A stretch of 64,000 bases of DNA from Glycomyces luteolus (lineage in GTDB: Bacteria; Actinomycetota; Actinomycetes; Mycobacteriales; Micromonosporaceae). The stretch covers positions 192,627 to 256,626 of the forward strand of contig NZ_JAPZVP010000003.1 of NCBI RefSeq assembly GCF_027622875.1, in the 5' to 3' direction. Under the pieces are notes generated by a model that was not told where the DNA came from, did not search any database, and was given only the letters and a program-made list of their open reading frames with translations. A program made the translations under genes and the position numbers. This document shows positions 33,216-41,339 of the stretch, piece by piece. How positions within the stretch are numbered: position 1 is the first letter of the stretch; every line of letters starts with the position of its first letter.

Positions 33216-34082
33216 TCAGCGCAGTCGTTCCATGAAGTCCCCGATGAGCGGGGCGATGACGTCCAGGTGCGTCTCGAGGGTGAAGTGCCCGGCCTCGAGC
33301 AGGTGCAGTTCGGCCTCCGGCAGGTCGCGCAGGTAGGCGCGGGCGCCCGCTTCGGTGAAGAACGGGTCGCCGGTGCCCCAGACGACGAGGGTCGTCGGCC
33401 GGTGCTTGCGCAGCCACGCCTGCCAGCCGTCATATCGATCCACATTCGACTTGTAGTCGAACGCCAGCGCGACCTGGGCCTCCTTGCGGCCGGGCAGGTC
33501 GAGGTAGTGCTGGTCGAGCATCCAGCTCTCGGGCGCGATCAGCGAGGGGTCGGGCGCGCCGGTCTCGTACTGGAACCTGGTGCCCTCCAGGGTGAGCAGG
33601 TCGCGGATCTGGCCTTCGGCGCCGGTCTGCTCGGGGGCGAGCGCGATGAAGCTCCGCGCGGCCTCGGAGAGGCCGTCGGCGTAGGCGTTGCCGTTCTGGA
33701 CGACGAGGCCGGTGATCGACTCGGGCCGCCGTTCGGCGAGGCGGAGGCCGACGGGGGCGCCGAAGTCGAAGAGGTACATGGCGAAGCGGTGCAGGTCGAG
33801 CCGGTCGACGAAGCCTTCGACGATGTCGGCGAGGCGGTCGAAGGTGTAGGTGAAGTCGTCGGGGGCGGTGGTCTGGCCGAACCCGGGGTAGTCGGGGGCG
33901 ATGAGGCGGTGGTCGGCGCCGAGGGCGTCGATGAGGCGCCGGAACTGGTGCGAGGCGGTCGGGAAGCCGTGCAGGAGGAGCAGGACGGGGGCGTCGGCGC
34001 GGTCGGGAACGGATTCGCGGTAGTGGACTTCGACGCCGTCGATGTCGATGCGGCCGTGGCGGACCAAGGGGAGTCGGTTCAT
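33216..34082 (-). CDS. Alpha/beta hydrolase, epoxide-hydrolase/dehalogenase type
   Basis: This 288-aa enzyme has the HGFP oxyanion motif LLLLHGFPTASHQFRRLIDA, an aspartate at the nucleophile elbow (YLFDFGAPVGLRLAERRP near residue 107), Asp in WGTGDPFFTE and His in LEAGHFTLETH. Aspartate as nucleophile is characteristic of epoxide hydrolases and haloalkane dehalogenases, though the usual GHDWG is changed to FDFGA. It diverges from a CGNR regulator, its probable controller. Confidence 0.85.
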   Translation of the reverse strand: MNRLPLVRHGRIDIDGVEVHYRESVPDRADAPVLLLLHGFPTASHQFRRLIDALGADHRLIAPDYPGFGQTTAPDDFTYTFDRLADIVEGFVDRLDLHRFAMYLFDFGAPVGLRLAERRPESITGLVVQNGNAYADGLSEAARSFIALAPEQTGAEGQIRDLLTLEGTRFQYETGAPDPSLIAPESWMLDQHYLDLPGRKEAQVALAFDYKSNVDRYDGWQAWLRKHRPTTLVVWGTGDPFFTEAGARAYLRDLPEAELHLLEAGHFTLETHLDVIAPLIGDFMERLR

Positions 34083-34111
34083 CGTTCACACGCTTTCTCT
34101 GCTTGATGTTC

Positions 34112-34163
34112 CATTAGCTTCGAGACATCATGCTAATGCATATCTGATTCGATGTAGCATTAG
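34112..34163. promoter_or_regulatory. Three CATTAG half-sites between hydrolase and CGNR regulator
   Basis: CATTAGC (34112-34118), its inverse GCTAATG (34132-34138) and GCATTAG (34157-34163) lie in the 85-bp divergent region. The last overlaps TAGCAT (34155-34160), a leaderless -10 seven bases before ATG 34168. They are likely binding sites of the CGNR protein (inference). Confidence 0.5.
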
Positions 34164-34167
34164 GGTT

Positions 34168-34725
34168 ATGAACGCGACGACACCACTGGTCGGCGAGCCC
34201 CTGGCCATTGATCTGGTGAACACCGTGACCGCGGAAGGGGACCTGCTCGAGGACACGGACGCGCTGGGCGCGTGGCTGGCGCTCGAGGCCGACCGGCTGC
34301 CGGGGTTCGACGGGGACGCCGATCGCGCTGCACTGCAGGCGGTGCGGTCGGTGCGCGAGCACGCGGCGGCCGCGTTCGGCGCTCTGGCCGAGGGGCGGCG
34401 CCCGCCGGAGTCGAGCCTGCGGGGCCTAGCGGCGGCGGTGAACGCCGCGCCCGGGCGCGTGCGGCTCGCGTGGGACGGCACGGCGGTGGCGGCGAGCGTG
34501 CGGCGCGAAGGCGCTGCGGCCGAACGGCTCGCCGCCGACCTCGCCCAGGCGGCGGTCGACCTGCTCACCGACCCGGCCGTGGCGAAGCTGCGCCGGTGCG
34601 GCGCCGAGGACTGCGTGCTGCTCTTCGTGCCGGCGCATCCGCGCCGCCAGTGGTGCTCCCCCGAACGCTGCGGCAACCGCGTCCGCGTCGCCCGCTATTA
34701 CGAACGCCGCAAGGCGGAACGCTGA
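34168..34725 (+). CDS. CGNR zinc-finger (ABATE domain) regulator
   Basis: This 185-aa protein has an N-terminal ABATE domain (GEPLAIDLVNTVTAEGDLLE) and a C-terminal CGNR finger (RRCGAEDCVLLFVPAHPRRQ, WCSPERCGNRVRVARYYERR) with four zinc-binding cysteines. The family is actinobacterial, with presumed stress-responsive DNA-binding function. It ends 10 nt from the convergent lipoprotein gene. Confidence 0.9.
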   Translation: MNATTPLVGEPLAIDLVNTVTAEGDLLEDTDALGAWLALEADRLPGFDGDADRAALQAVRSVREHAAAAFGALAEGRRPPESSLRGLAAAVNAAPGRVRLAWDGTAVAASVRREGAAAERLAADLAQAAVDLLTDPAVAKLRRCGAEDCVLLFVPAHPRRQWCSPERCGNRVRVARYYERRKAER

Positions 34726-34735
34726 GGCACGGGCC

Positions 34736-35626
34736 TCAGTGGACCGCGTCGATGAGGTAGACCGAGCTCGTCCCCCAGTCGCATACGGCGAGTCGGCCGT
34801 CGGGCGCCACGGTGATCCCGGTGGGGCTGTCGAAGCCGTCGGCGACGGTGGTGCGGGTGCCGTCCGGTTCGATCATGTCCACAGTCGAGCCTCCGTAGTC
34901 GACGACGTACACCGCGCCCCCGCCCGCGGGGGCGATGCCGGGTCCGGGGCTGGAGAGCTCGGTGTTGACGTGCTCGGCCTCGGTGCCGCCGGAGACGAGG
35001 GAGACGCCGCCGTTGATGTTGCTGACCATGAGGTCGCCGTTGTCGAGTTCGACGGCGCCGACCGGGGTCTGCAGTCCGGTCGCGACCACGCGCGTCTGGC
35101 CTTCGGCGTCGGCCGCGAGGATCTCGTCGGCCTGGCGGTTGGCGATCAGCAGTTCGCCCGCGGCGTTGAACGACAGCCCGGCGGGCGTCGCGAGGCCCTC
35201 GACGAAGACCTCGGGCTCGCCGTCCTCGCTGAAGCGCCAGACCACGTCGCCGCCGTACGAGGCGGCGTAGACCACGCCTTCGGCGTCGATCGCCAGGCCG
35301 GAGGGGCCGTCGAGGTCGCTGGCGAAGGTGCTGCGCTCGCCGTCTTCGGTGAACCGCTCGATGGTGCCGCCGGACCAGTTCGCGATGTACAGGGCGCCGT
35401 CGGCGTCGTAGGCCATCCCCACCGGCGAGGAGAGGCCGTCCCAGACGGCTTCCCCTGGCCCTTGCATCGAGCCTGCGCCCGAGTCGGTGCCGGTCGCCTC
35501 CGTTTCGGTTGGGGTGCAGGCTGTCGCGGCCACGATCGCCGCCATCGCCGGGACGACGAGGAGACGGCGGGCCCGCCCGCCGTTCGCCGCGTTCGCTTCG
35601 TTGGGCTGCTGTGGGTTCGCGCGCAT
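34736..35626 (-). CDS. NHL/SMP-30-like beta-propeller lipoprotein
   Basis: This 296-aa protein has a lipoprotein signal ending AAIVAATAC (Cys near residue 35), so it is probably anchored on the outer face of the membrane. Repeated propeller blades follow (SSPVGMAYDADGALYIANWS, GPSGLAIDAEGVVYAASYGG, TPAGLSFNAAGELLIANRQA). It is probably a binding or lactonase-like protein; no lactonase metal triad can be certified. The start ATG 35626 is chosen for the signal peptide. It lies 76 nt after an MFS gene on the same strand. Confidence 0.85.
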   Translation of the reverse strand: MRANPQQPNEANAANGGRARRLLVVPAMAAIVAATACTPTETEATGTDSGAGSMQGPGEAVWDGLSSPVGMAYDADGALYIANWSGGTIERFTEDGERSTFASDLDGPSGLAIDAEGVVYAASYGGDVVWRFSEDGEPEVFVEGLATPAGLSFNAAGELLIANRQADEILAADAEGQTRVVATGLQTPVGAVELDNGDLMVSNINGGVSLVSGGTEAEHVNTELSSPGPGIAPAGGGAVYVVDYGGSTVDMIEPDGTRTTVADGFDSPTGITVAPDGRLAVCDWGTSSVYLIDAVH

Positions 35627-35702
35627 GGTCTTCTCACTCCATAATGGTTCGATTGGACGTTGCTTGAGTGCGTCGGTATTGGATGGCCCGCGACCATGTC
35701 GC

Positions 35703-36926
35703 TCAGGCCAGGCGGTTCCTGATGCGTTGCGCCGCAAAGGCGGTCAGTGTCCCTGCGGCGAGCAGCGCCCCGGCCGCGGCGCAGACGCCGATGAAGCCCG
35801 CGCCGTCCGCGGCGGCAGCGAACTGCGGCCCGAGGCTCGCGCCCACGAACAGGACGAACGTGTAGAGGGCGGTGGCCGCGGCCCGGGCCTGGCCCGCGAC
35901 CTCGCCGACCGCTTCGATGAGTCCCGGGGCCGAGAGCCCGATGCCGCTGACGAATACGAACAGGCTCAACGCGATCGCCCACATGCCGAACCCGGAGACG
36001 GCGGCGGTGAGGAGCGCCCCGGCGGCAGCGGTGGCGAGGGCCCCGACCACACGGGCGGCCGCGGGAACATGCCGCAGGCGTCCCGCGATCCAGGGCGCGG
36101 CGAGGAAGGCGGGCAGCGCCGAGGCGCGCAGGGCGAGCATCTCGGCGGGGTGGCCGGACAGGCCTTCGGGACCGACCGTTTCGAGTCCTGTGTAGACCGC
36201 GACGAACGAGGAGAGGACGGTGGCCGTGGCGAGGTAGAGCAGGATCGTGTCACGGCGGCGAAGGAGCGCCGCCATGGCGCCCACCGGGCTGATCCGCTTG
36301 CCGCCCTGGCGTTCCGGGTCGGGTTCGAGCACGAACCACAGGATGACCGCGAGCGCCAGCAGGGCGGCCGCCCCGCCGAAGAACGGGGCCTGCCAGCCGA
36401 ACGCGGGCAGCAGCACGGTCGCCGCGACCTGGGCGATGATCGCAGAGCCGATGAAGCCGCTGGTCATTGCGGTGAGCGCGATCGCGCGCCGCGGCGGTGC
36501 GATGCGCTCGGCGACGTAGGCGAGGGCTGCCGGGGTGAAGAACGCGGAGGTGAAGCCCTGGACGACTCGGAGGGCCAGTCCGGCGGTGAGGCCGTCGGCG
36601 AGGCCGACGGCGGCAGTGGCGAGGGCGGCGGCGACGAGCCCGGTGAGGAGCACGCGGCGGCGGCCGAAGCGGTCGGCGGCGGGGCCGGAGAACAGGAGCC
36701 CGGTCGCGTAGGCGAAGCCGAACGCGGTGACCATCCAGGCGGTTCGGGCGGTGCCCGCGCTCCAGCCTGAGGCGAGTTCGCCGAGGAGCGGGATGACGAC
36801 GTAGAGCTGGCCGACGATGCAGACCGCCGACGCGGCGAGCGGAACGATCGTGCGTCCGGTCGGGACCCAATGCGTCGCAGCGCCGTCGCCCGGCGGCGCG
36901 GATCGGATCGGGGCTTCCTGCCTCAT
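35703..36926 (-). CDS. MFS transporter (DHA-type efflux)
   Basis: This 407-aa, 12-helix permease has motif A SGPAADRFGRRRVLLTGLVA, motif B-like LRVVQGFTSAFFTPAALAYV and the SGFIGSAIIAQV exporter motif region. It diverges from a TetR gene across overlapping inverted repeats, the usual pattern for a drug pump and its repressor. The downstream lipoprotein gene may be co-transcribed. Confidence 0.88.
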   Translation of the reverse strand: MRQEAPIRSAPPGDGAATHWVPTGRTIVPLAASAVCIVGQLYVVIPLLGELASGWSAGTARTAWMVTAFGFAYATGLLFSGPAADRFGRRRVLLTGLVAAALATAAVGLADGLTAGLALRVVQGFTSAFFTPAALAYVAERIAPPRRAIALTAMTSGFIGSAIIAQVAATVLLPAFGWQAPFFGGAAALLALAVILWFVLEPDPERQGGKRISPVGAMAALLRRRDTILLYLATATVLSSFVAVYTGLETVGPEGLSGHPAEMLALRASALPAFLAAPWIAGRLRHVPAAARVVGALATAAAGALLTAAVSGFGMWAIALSLFVFVSGIGLSAPGLIEAVGEVAGQARAAATALYTFVLFVGASLGPQFAAAADGAGFIGVCAAAGALLAAGTLTAFAAQRIRNRLA

Positions 36927-36940
36927 GGCCCCATTAGACC

Positions 36941-36981
36941 ACCAACTCGTTTGTTGGTCAACATCAGAGTTGGAGTATTAT
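36941..36981. promoter_or_regulatory. TetR operator region and leaderless promoter
   Basis: ACCAAC-N6-GTTGGT (36941-36958) is an inverted repeat. CCAACTC (36942) also pairs with GAGTTGG (36967-36973), so several half-sites are spaced about one helical turn apart. TATTAT (36976-36981) ends seven bases before ATG 36989. Confidence 0.6.
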
Positions 36982-36988
36982 TGCCTGC

Positions 36989-37633
36989 ATGTCGGATCCA
37001 GACCTTCGTAAACCAGACGAGACCGCCCAGACGTCAACGATGACGACCCGCGAGAAACTCCTCCACGCCGCCCGGGAGGTGTTCGCCGAGCAGGGACTCG
37101 CCCACACCCGCATCTCCGACATCGCCGTGCGGTCCGGCGTCAACCGCGAGCGGGTCTACGGGTACTTCGGCAGCAAGGAAGGGCTCTTCGACGCCGTCAT
37201 CAACGACGCGCTCGACGAACTCGCGGAGGCCGTGCCGCTCACGCCCGGCGAGGACCTCGTCGAGTACGTGGACCGGGTGCACGAGTTCCACCGCCTCCAC
37301 CCGCAGCTGCTCCGGCTGCTGCTCTGGGAGGCGCTGCACTACCGGTCCGAACCGCTGCCGGGCGAGGAGGACCGGCGGGCGCGGTACCGGGAGAAGGTAG
37401 GTGCGCTGGAGCAGTCGCTCGGCGCGGCGCAGGGACGGCTCCAGGCCGCCCCCACGCTGTTCATCCTCATCGGACTCGCGGCCTGGCCGAGCGTCGTCCC
37501 GCAACTCGCGCGCCTCATCATGGGCGCCGACACGAGCGAGGACCCCGAGCTCATGCGCGCACACGTGCTCTCGTTCGCAAGCGCGGCACTGCGACCGGAG
37601 GACCAGGCGGCGGCAGCCGAAACGAAGGACTGA
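36989..37633 (+). CDS. TetR family transcriptional regulator
   Basis: This 214-aa regulator has its HTH at DIAVRSGVNRERVYGYFGSK around residue 45 and a C-terminal helical ligand domain (HEFHRLHPQLLRLLLWEALH). The start ATG 36989 is leaderless by spacing; MTTREKLLHAAREVF at an internal ATG is a possible shorter start. It probably represses the divergent MFS pump. Confidence 0.9.
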   Translation: MSDPDLRKPDETAQTSTMTTREKLLHAAREVFAEQGLAHTRISDIAVRSGVNRERVYGYFGSKEGLFDAVINDALDELAEAVPLTPGEDLVEYVDRVHEFHRLHPQLLRLLLWEALHYRSEPLPGEEDRRARYREKVGALEQSLGAAQGRLQAAPTLFILIGLAAWPSVVPQLARLIMGADTSEDPELMRAHVLSFASAALRPEDQAAAAETKD

Positions 37634-38094
37634 CGAGCGGTAACGGCTCAGCGCACAAAGTTATCCACAGGCAGAAAACTTCCTGTTGCGACTCGACTAC
37701 CGCACGTGTCAGCCTTGATACAAAAAACCATCCGGCTCCCGCGGGATGGCGGCGACAAAGGGGATTCGCGAACGTCGCCATACCGAGGCCGCGCGCGGGA
37801 AGCCCCCCGCGCGCGGCCGCCGCAGGAGCCGCCTCCTCCATGGAAATGCGGGCGGCACTCGCCGGCTCACAGCCGCAGCCGAGAGAAGCCGCCCAGCGAG
37901 CCACCGAGCTGCCCTTCGCGACTGGCGCTCATGCCTTCGTGAACGGCCAGGCGAGCCGGGCCTCTCGCGCACACGCGAGGCGATCAGGCCGGCCCCCGAG
38001 AGCGGCCGAGCGGACCGGCCTTCGCGACTGGCGACGAGGAAATCGGGCCAGCCTCCGCGAACAGCCGGGCGGAGCTGACAGCTGCGACCCGTGG
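37634..38094. other. 461-bp intergenic region with hairpin, duplicated segments and one DnaA-box-like 9-mer
   Basis: No gene is supported on either strand. It contains TTATCCACA (37671-37679, an exact DnaA-box sequence, single copy), a very strong 13-bp hairpin (37787-37799 with 37806-37818) and the 15-mer CCTTCGCGACTGGCG twice (37913-37927 and 38019-38033) inside two loosely similar segments of about 70 bp. The hairpin may end the TetR transcript. Confidence 0.55.
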
Positions 38095-38904
38095 TCAGGC
38101 GAGGAGATCGTTCATCGTGCCGTAGCCGATGCCGCCCTCGATCGCTTCGTACGAACCGTCTTCAAGGAACCCGACCGCCGCCTTGCGGGCCAGTTCGTAA
38201 GCGGCCGTCGCCAGACCCGGGCCCAGGCTGATCCTCGCCACGCCCAGGCGCTCCAGCTCCGAGGGCGCGAGCGCACCCGGTCCGGCCATCACATTGAGTG
38301 GCAAGCGGATCGCCTGCACCAGCGCGGCGATCACGGCCGGATCGGTCACGCCCGGCACGAAGATGCCGTCGGCACCGGCCTCGGCATAGGCCTCGGCGCG
38401 GGCCACGGTCGCGTCGAAGCGCTCGGACTCCTCGCCGATACCGGCGAGGTACATGTCGATGCGCGCGTTGATGAACAGGTCCGGCCCGGCGCCCTCCCGG
38501 GCCGCGCCCAGGCGCTCCATCTGATCGGCGAGCTCGCGCAGCGACCCGGGGGCCTCCGCCGTGGTGTCCTCGATGTTCACACCCACGGCGCCCGCCTCGG
38601 CCACCGCAGCGAGCGTCGCGGCGACCTCCTTCGGCGTGGCACCGAACCCGGACTCGATGTCAGCGGTCACCGGCACGTCCACGACGCGCACGATCCGCGC
38701 GATCGCTTCTACGGCAGCGTCGCGGTCGAGCGCGTCGCCGTCGGGACGGCCGAGGCTCCATGCGATCCCGGCGCTCGTCGTGGCGATCGCGGGCGCGCCG
38801 GCGGCGGCGATGACCGCCGCGCTGGCGGCGTCCCAGCAGTTCGGGAGGCGCAGGGCCGGGGTGGTGTGGAGGGAGCGGAAGCGGGCGGCGGTCTGGTTCG
38901 TCAT
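38095..38904 (-). CDS. Isocitrate lyase/PEP mutase family protein
   Basis: This 269-aa (beta/alpha)8 enzyme has LPNCWDAASAAVIAAAGAPA, TADIESGFGATPKEVA (metal/substrate Asp-Glu site) and GVNIEDTTAEAPGSL. It lacks the KKCGH loop of true isocitrate lyases, so it belongs to the PEP-phosphomutase/carboxyvinyl-phosphonate-like group with unknown substrate. The start ATG 38904 is preferred because the in-frame ATG at 38961 would run through a 34-bp palindrome. It shares a strand with the hydrolase upstream. Confidence 0.85.
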   Translation of the reverse strand: MTNQTAARFRSLHTTPALRLPNCWDAASAAVIAAAGAPAIATTSAGIAWSLGRPDGDALDRDAAVEAIARIVRVVDVPVTADIESGFGATPKEVAATLAAVAEAGAVGVNIEDTTAEAPGSLRELADQMERLGAAREGAGPDLFINARIDMYLAGIGEESERFDATVARAEAYAEAGADGIFVPGVTDPAVIAALVQAIRLPLNVMAGPGALAPSELERLGVARISLGPGLATAAYELARKAAVGFLEDGSYEAIEGGIGYGTMNDLLA

Positions 38905-38922
38905 GTCGACAATGAAAGCAGC

Positions 38923-38956
38923 GATGTCGCCTCGTGGCTGGCCACTAAGCGACATC
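38923..38956. promoter_or_regulatory. Long nested palindrome before the PEP-mutase-like gene
   Basis: GATGTCGC (38923-38930) pairs with GCGACATC (38949-38956), and inside them GTGGC (38934) pairs with GCCAC (38941). No regulator gene is adjacent. It is either a repressor site or an mRNA hairpin in the leader. Confidence 0.55.
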
Positions 38957-38982
38957 ACCATCGATCCGCAGGTCGGCTCTGC

Positions 38983-39684
38983 TCAGGCGTGACCGACGGC
39001 CGAGACGATCGCGTCGGCGAGCTCGGTCGGCTTGGTGAACTGCGGCCAGTGGCCGGTCGGCAGGTCGATGTACGCGATGTCCTTGATCGCGGCGAGTTCC
39101 CTCACGAACGGCACGCCCTGCTCGATCCAAGCGCGGACCATGGCGCTGCTGAACTCGCAGCAGATGAGGGTGATCGGGACGTCGAAGCGGCGCTCGTCGC
39201 CGAGCACCTGCTTGTCGAACGCGGCGCCCCGCGGGGTCGGGATGGCCTTGGCGCGGAAGGCCTCGCGCAGGTCGTCGTCGAGGTCGACCAGGTCTTCGTC
39301 CTCGAACACGTTCCAGTCCGGCAGCGGGATCTCGCCGTCGACCACCGGGAGCTCGTCGTTGACGGCCCCGCCGGGGCCGAGCGGCGCGGAGTCGACATAG
39401 ACGACCCGGGCGATGCGGTCGGGCCGGGCGTCGGCGACCGCGTGCGCGATCGCGCCGCCGGCGGAGTGGCCCACGAGCACGACCGGGCCGTCGAGCGCGT
39501 CGACGGCGGCGACCACCGCGTCGACGTGATCGCGGCGGCCGATCCCGCTGCGGTCGGCGTCGCGGGACTCCAAGCCGGGCAGCGTGAGCGGATGGGTTCG
39601 GTGCCCGGCCTTCTCGAGCGCGGGCGTGATCTCGCTCCACGAGGACGCGTCGAGCCAGAAACCGGGAATGAGGATGATGTCCAT
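38983..39684 (-). CDS. Alpha/beta fold hydrolase
   Basis: This 233-aa hydrolase has MDIILIPGFWLDASSWSEIT at the N terminus, nucleophile elbow LVGHSAGGAIAHAVADARPD (Ser near residue 73) and a C-terminal DLPTGHWPQFTKP with the catalytic His. It is similar to the salicylate-esterase/HNL-like and EstC-type small hydrolases. It is cytoplasmic. It lies 78 nt upstream of the PEP-mutase-like gene on the same strand. Confidence 0.87.
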   Translation of the reverse strand: MDIILIPGFWLDASSWSEITPALEKAGHRTHPLTLPGLESRDADRSGIGRRDHVDAVVAAVDALDGPVVLVGHSAGGAIAHAVADARPDRIARVVYVDSAPLGPGGAVNDELPVVDGEIPLPDWNVFEDEDLVDLDDDLREAFRAKAIPTPRGAAFDKQVLGDERRFDVPITLICCEFSSAMVRAWIEQGVPFVRELAAIKDIAYIDLPTGHWPQFTKPTELADAIVSAVGHA

Positions 39685-39719
39685 CGCCCGACGATAACGG
39701 CAGGGTCCGACAGCGGCGG

Positions 39720-41174
39720 CTAGTTCGCCGCTCGCAGGGTCATCACCGTGATGTCGGCGTCCGCGCCGACCCGGATCGGGGGGCCGTTCGTGCCCGCGCC
39801 GTTCGTCACGTACACCTGCGTGTCCCCATGCTGCTCAAGGCCGGAGAGCTGCCCGCTGCGGATGAGCGACGCGTAGTGGACGGGCCACATCTGCCCGCCG
39901 TGGGTGTGGCCGGAGAGCTGGAGGTCCACGCCGTACCCGGCGATCCGCTCGACCGCGTTCGGCTGGTGGGCCATCAGGATCACCGGGCGATCGGGATCGC
40001 GGTCGCCAAGGGCCGCTTCGAAGTCGGGGCCGGTCTCGTCCGCGATGTGGCGCTGCTCGACGATGAGGTCGTTGACGCCCGCCAGGTCGAAGCCCGCCAG
40101 TTCGACGCGTGTGTTCGGGAGTCCGATCATGCCGAGTTCGGCCACGCGGTCGTACCATTCGTCGGCGCCCACATAGTGCTCGGCGTTCCCCGAGACGAAG
40201 TAGGCCCCGTCGCGCGCTTGGAGTCTCGCGAGCGGGTCGGTCGCGTCCCGGACCTGGTCGGCCTCGTTGCTGGCGAGGTCGCCGACGAACGCGATGAGGT
40301 CGGCTTGGGCCCGGTTGATCTGGTCGACCACGCGCCGGCAGTACTCGCGGCCGCGGATCGCGGAGAAGTGCGTGTCGCCGACGACGGCGATCCGGTAGCC
40401 GTCGAATCGCGGTGGGAGGCGGGCCAGGTCGACCGTGACGGGTTTGAGCGGCGGCGTCCGGTAGCCCTCGTACAGGCCGTGGCCGACCGTGGCGACGGCG
40501 AGCGCCGAGGCGCTGAGCCCGATGGCGCGGGACATGACTCGTCGTCGGGTCTGACCGGTGCCATGTGATGTGGTACCGGGGTTGATGACTTCGGTTTCGC
40601 CGCTTGGGGTGGTGGCGTGTGACGTATTGCTGGGGTCGGTGTTCGGGATGCGCTCAGATGCCGCGGGCAAAGGCACCGCAGCGGCGGATGGCGTAGCGGC
40701 TGGTGTCGAGTCGGAGGGCGGTGCGGCGGCTGGTGCCGCGGCGGCAAGCGGGGCCGCCGGTCGCCGCCGCAGTCTGAGCCTGATGAGGATCGAGCGGAGG
40801 TGGTGCCAGAACCCGTCCGCGCGGTCGGCGGCGATCTCGGCCTCGGACATGTTTCGGCGGGACCGGCGGATGAGGACGAACCGCAGCGCCTCTCCCACGA
40901 CGAGCAGACCGAACAGGTACATGAAGATCCCGAACCAGATCCAGCCCGGCCAGCCCACGAGTTCCTGGAGCCGCATCGGCGCCTCGGACGGCGCGAACAT
41001 CCGCGCGAGCAGTCCGAGCACCGTCAGGACGCCGAGTACGACCGCCCCGATCGGGCGCCACGCCGAGCGCGGCTTCGTCGTGTCGCGGAAGAGCCGCCAC
41101 CACAGGTAGTAGTGCAGTGCGGCGAAGCCGACCGTGACGGCGAGGAGGCGGACGACGAACCAGGCGAAGGCCAT
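39720..41174 (-). CDS. Membrane-anchored metallophosphoesterase
   Basis: In this 484-aa protein the N-terminal half has about four membrane helices (FVVRLLAVTVGFAALHYYLW and following), then a long Ala/Pro/Thr linker (residues about 145-200) and another hydrophobic helix after RRRVMSRA. The calcineurin-like domain carries AVVGDTHFSA, FVGDLASNEAD, SGNAEHYVG, LMAHQPN and SGHTHGGQMWP, all expected dimetal ligands. This is the YkuE/YaeI-like group, possibly acting on lipid phosphates. It follows eccC after 165 bp on the same strand but looks unrelated to secretion. Confidence 0.88.
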   Translation of the reverse strand: MAFAWFVVRLLAVTVGFAALHYYLWWRLFRDTTKPRSAWRPIGAVVLGVLTVLGLLARMFAPSEAPMRLQELVGWPGWIWFGIFMYLFGLLVVGEALRFVLIRRSRRNMSEAEIAADRADGFWHHLRSILIRLRLRRRPAAPLAAAAPAAAPPSDSTPAATPSAAAVPLPAASERIPNTDPSNTSHATTPSGETEVINPGTTSHGTGQTRRRVMSRAIGLSASALAVATVGHGLYEGYRTPPLKPVTVDLARLPPRFDGYRIAVVGDTHFSAIRGREYCRRVVDQINRAQADLIAFVGDLASNEADQVRDATDPLARLQARDGAYFVSGNAEHYVGADEWYDRVAELGMIGLPNTRVELAGFDLAGVNDLIVEQRHIADETGPDFEAALGDRDPDRPVILMAHQPNAVERIAGYGVDLQLSGHTHGGQMWPVHYASLIRSGQLSGLEQHGDTQVYVTNGAGTNGPPIRVGADADITVMTLRAAN

Positions 41175-41339
41175 CAGCGGCCGACTGCGGCGCCGCCGCC
41201 GATCACTGCCGCTGTGCGTCCCATGTGCCTGTCTCCTTCGGTTGCAGTCGCCGCAGCGATGCTAGCTCGCGCGGGTCGGCGCGGGCGGGCGGCGGGTCGC
41301 CTCTCGGTGCGTGTTGCGGTGGTGGCGTTCGGGTCGCGG

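Noticed and set aside
37671-37679. Replication origin from the DnaA-box sequence
   Set aside because: There is only one box, with no dnaA, dnaN or AT-rich unwinding element around it.
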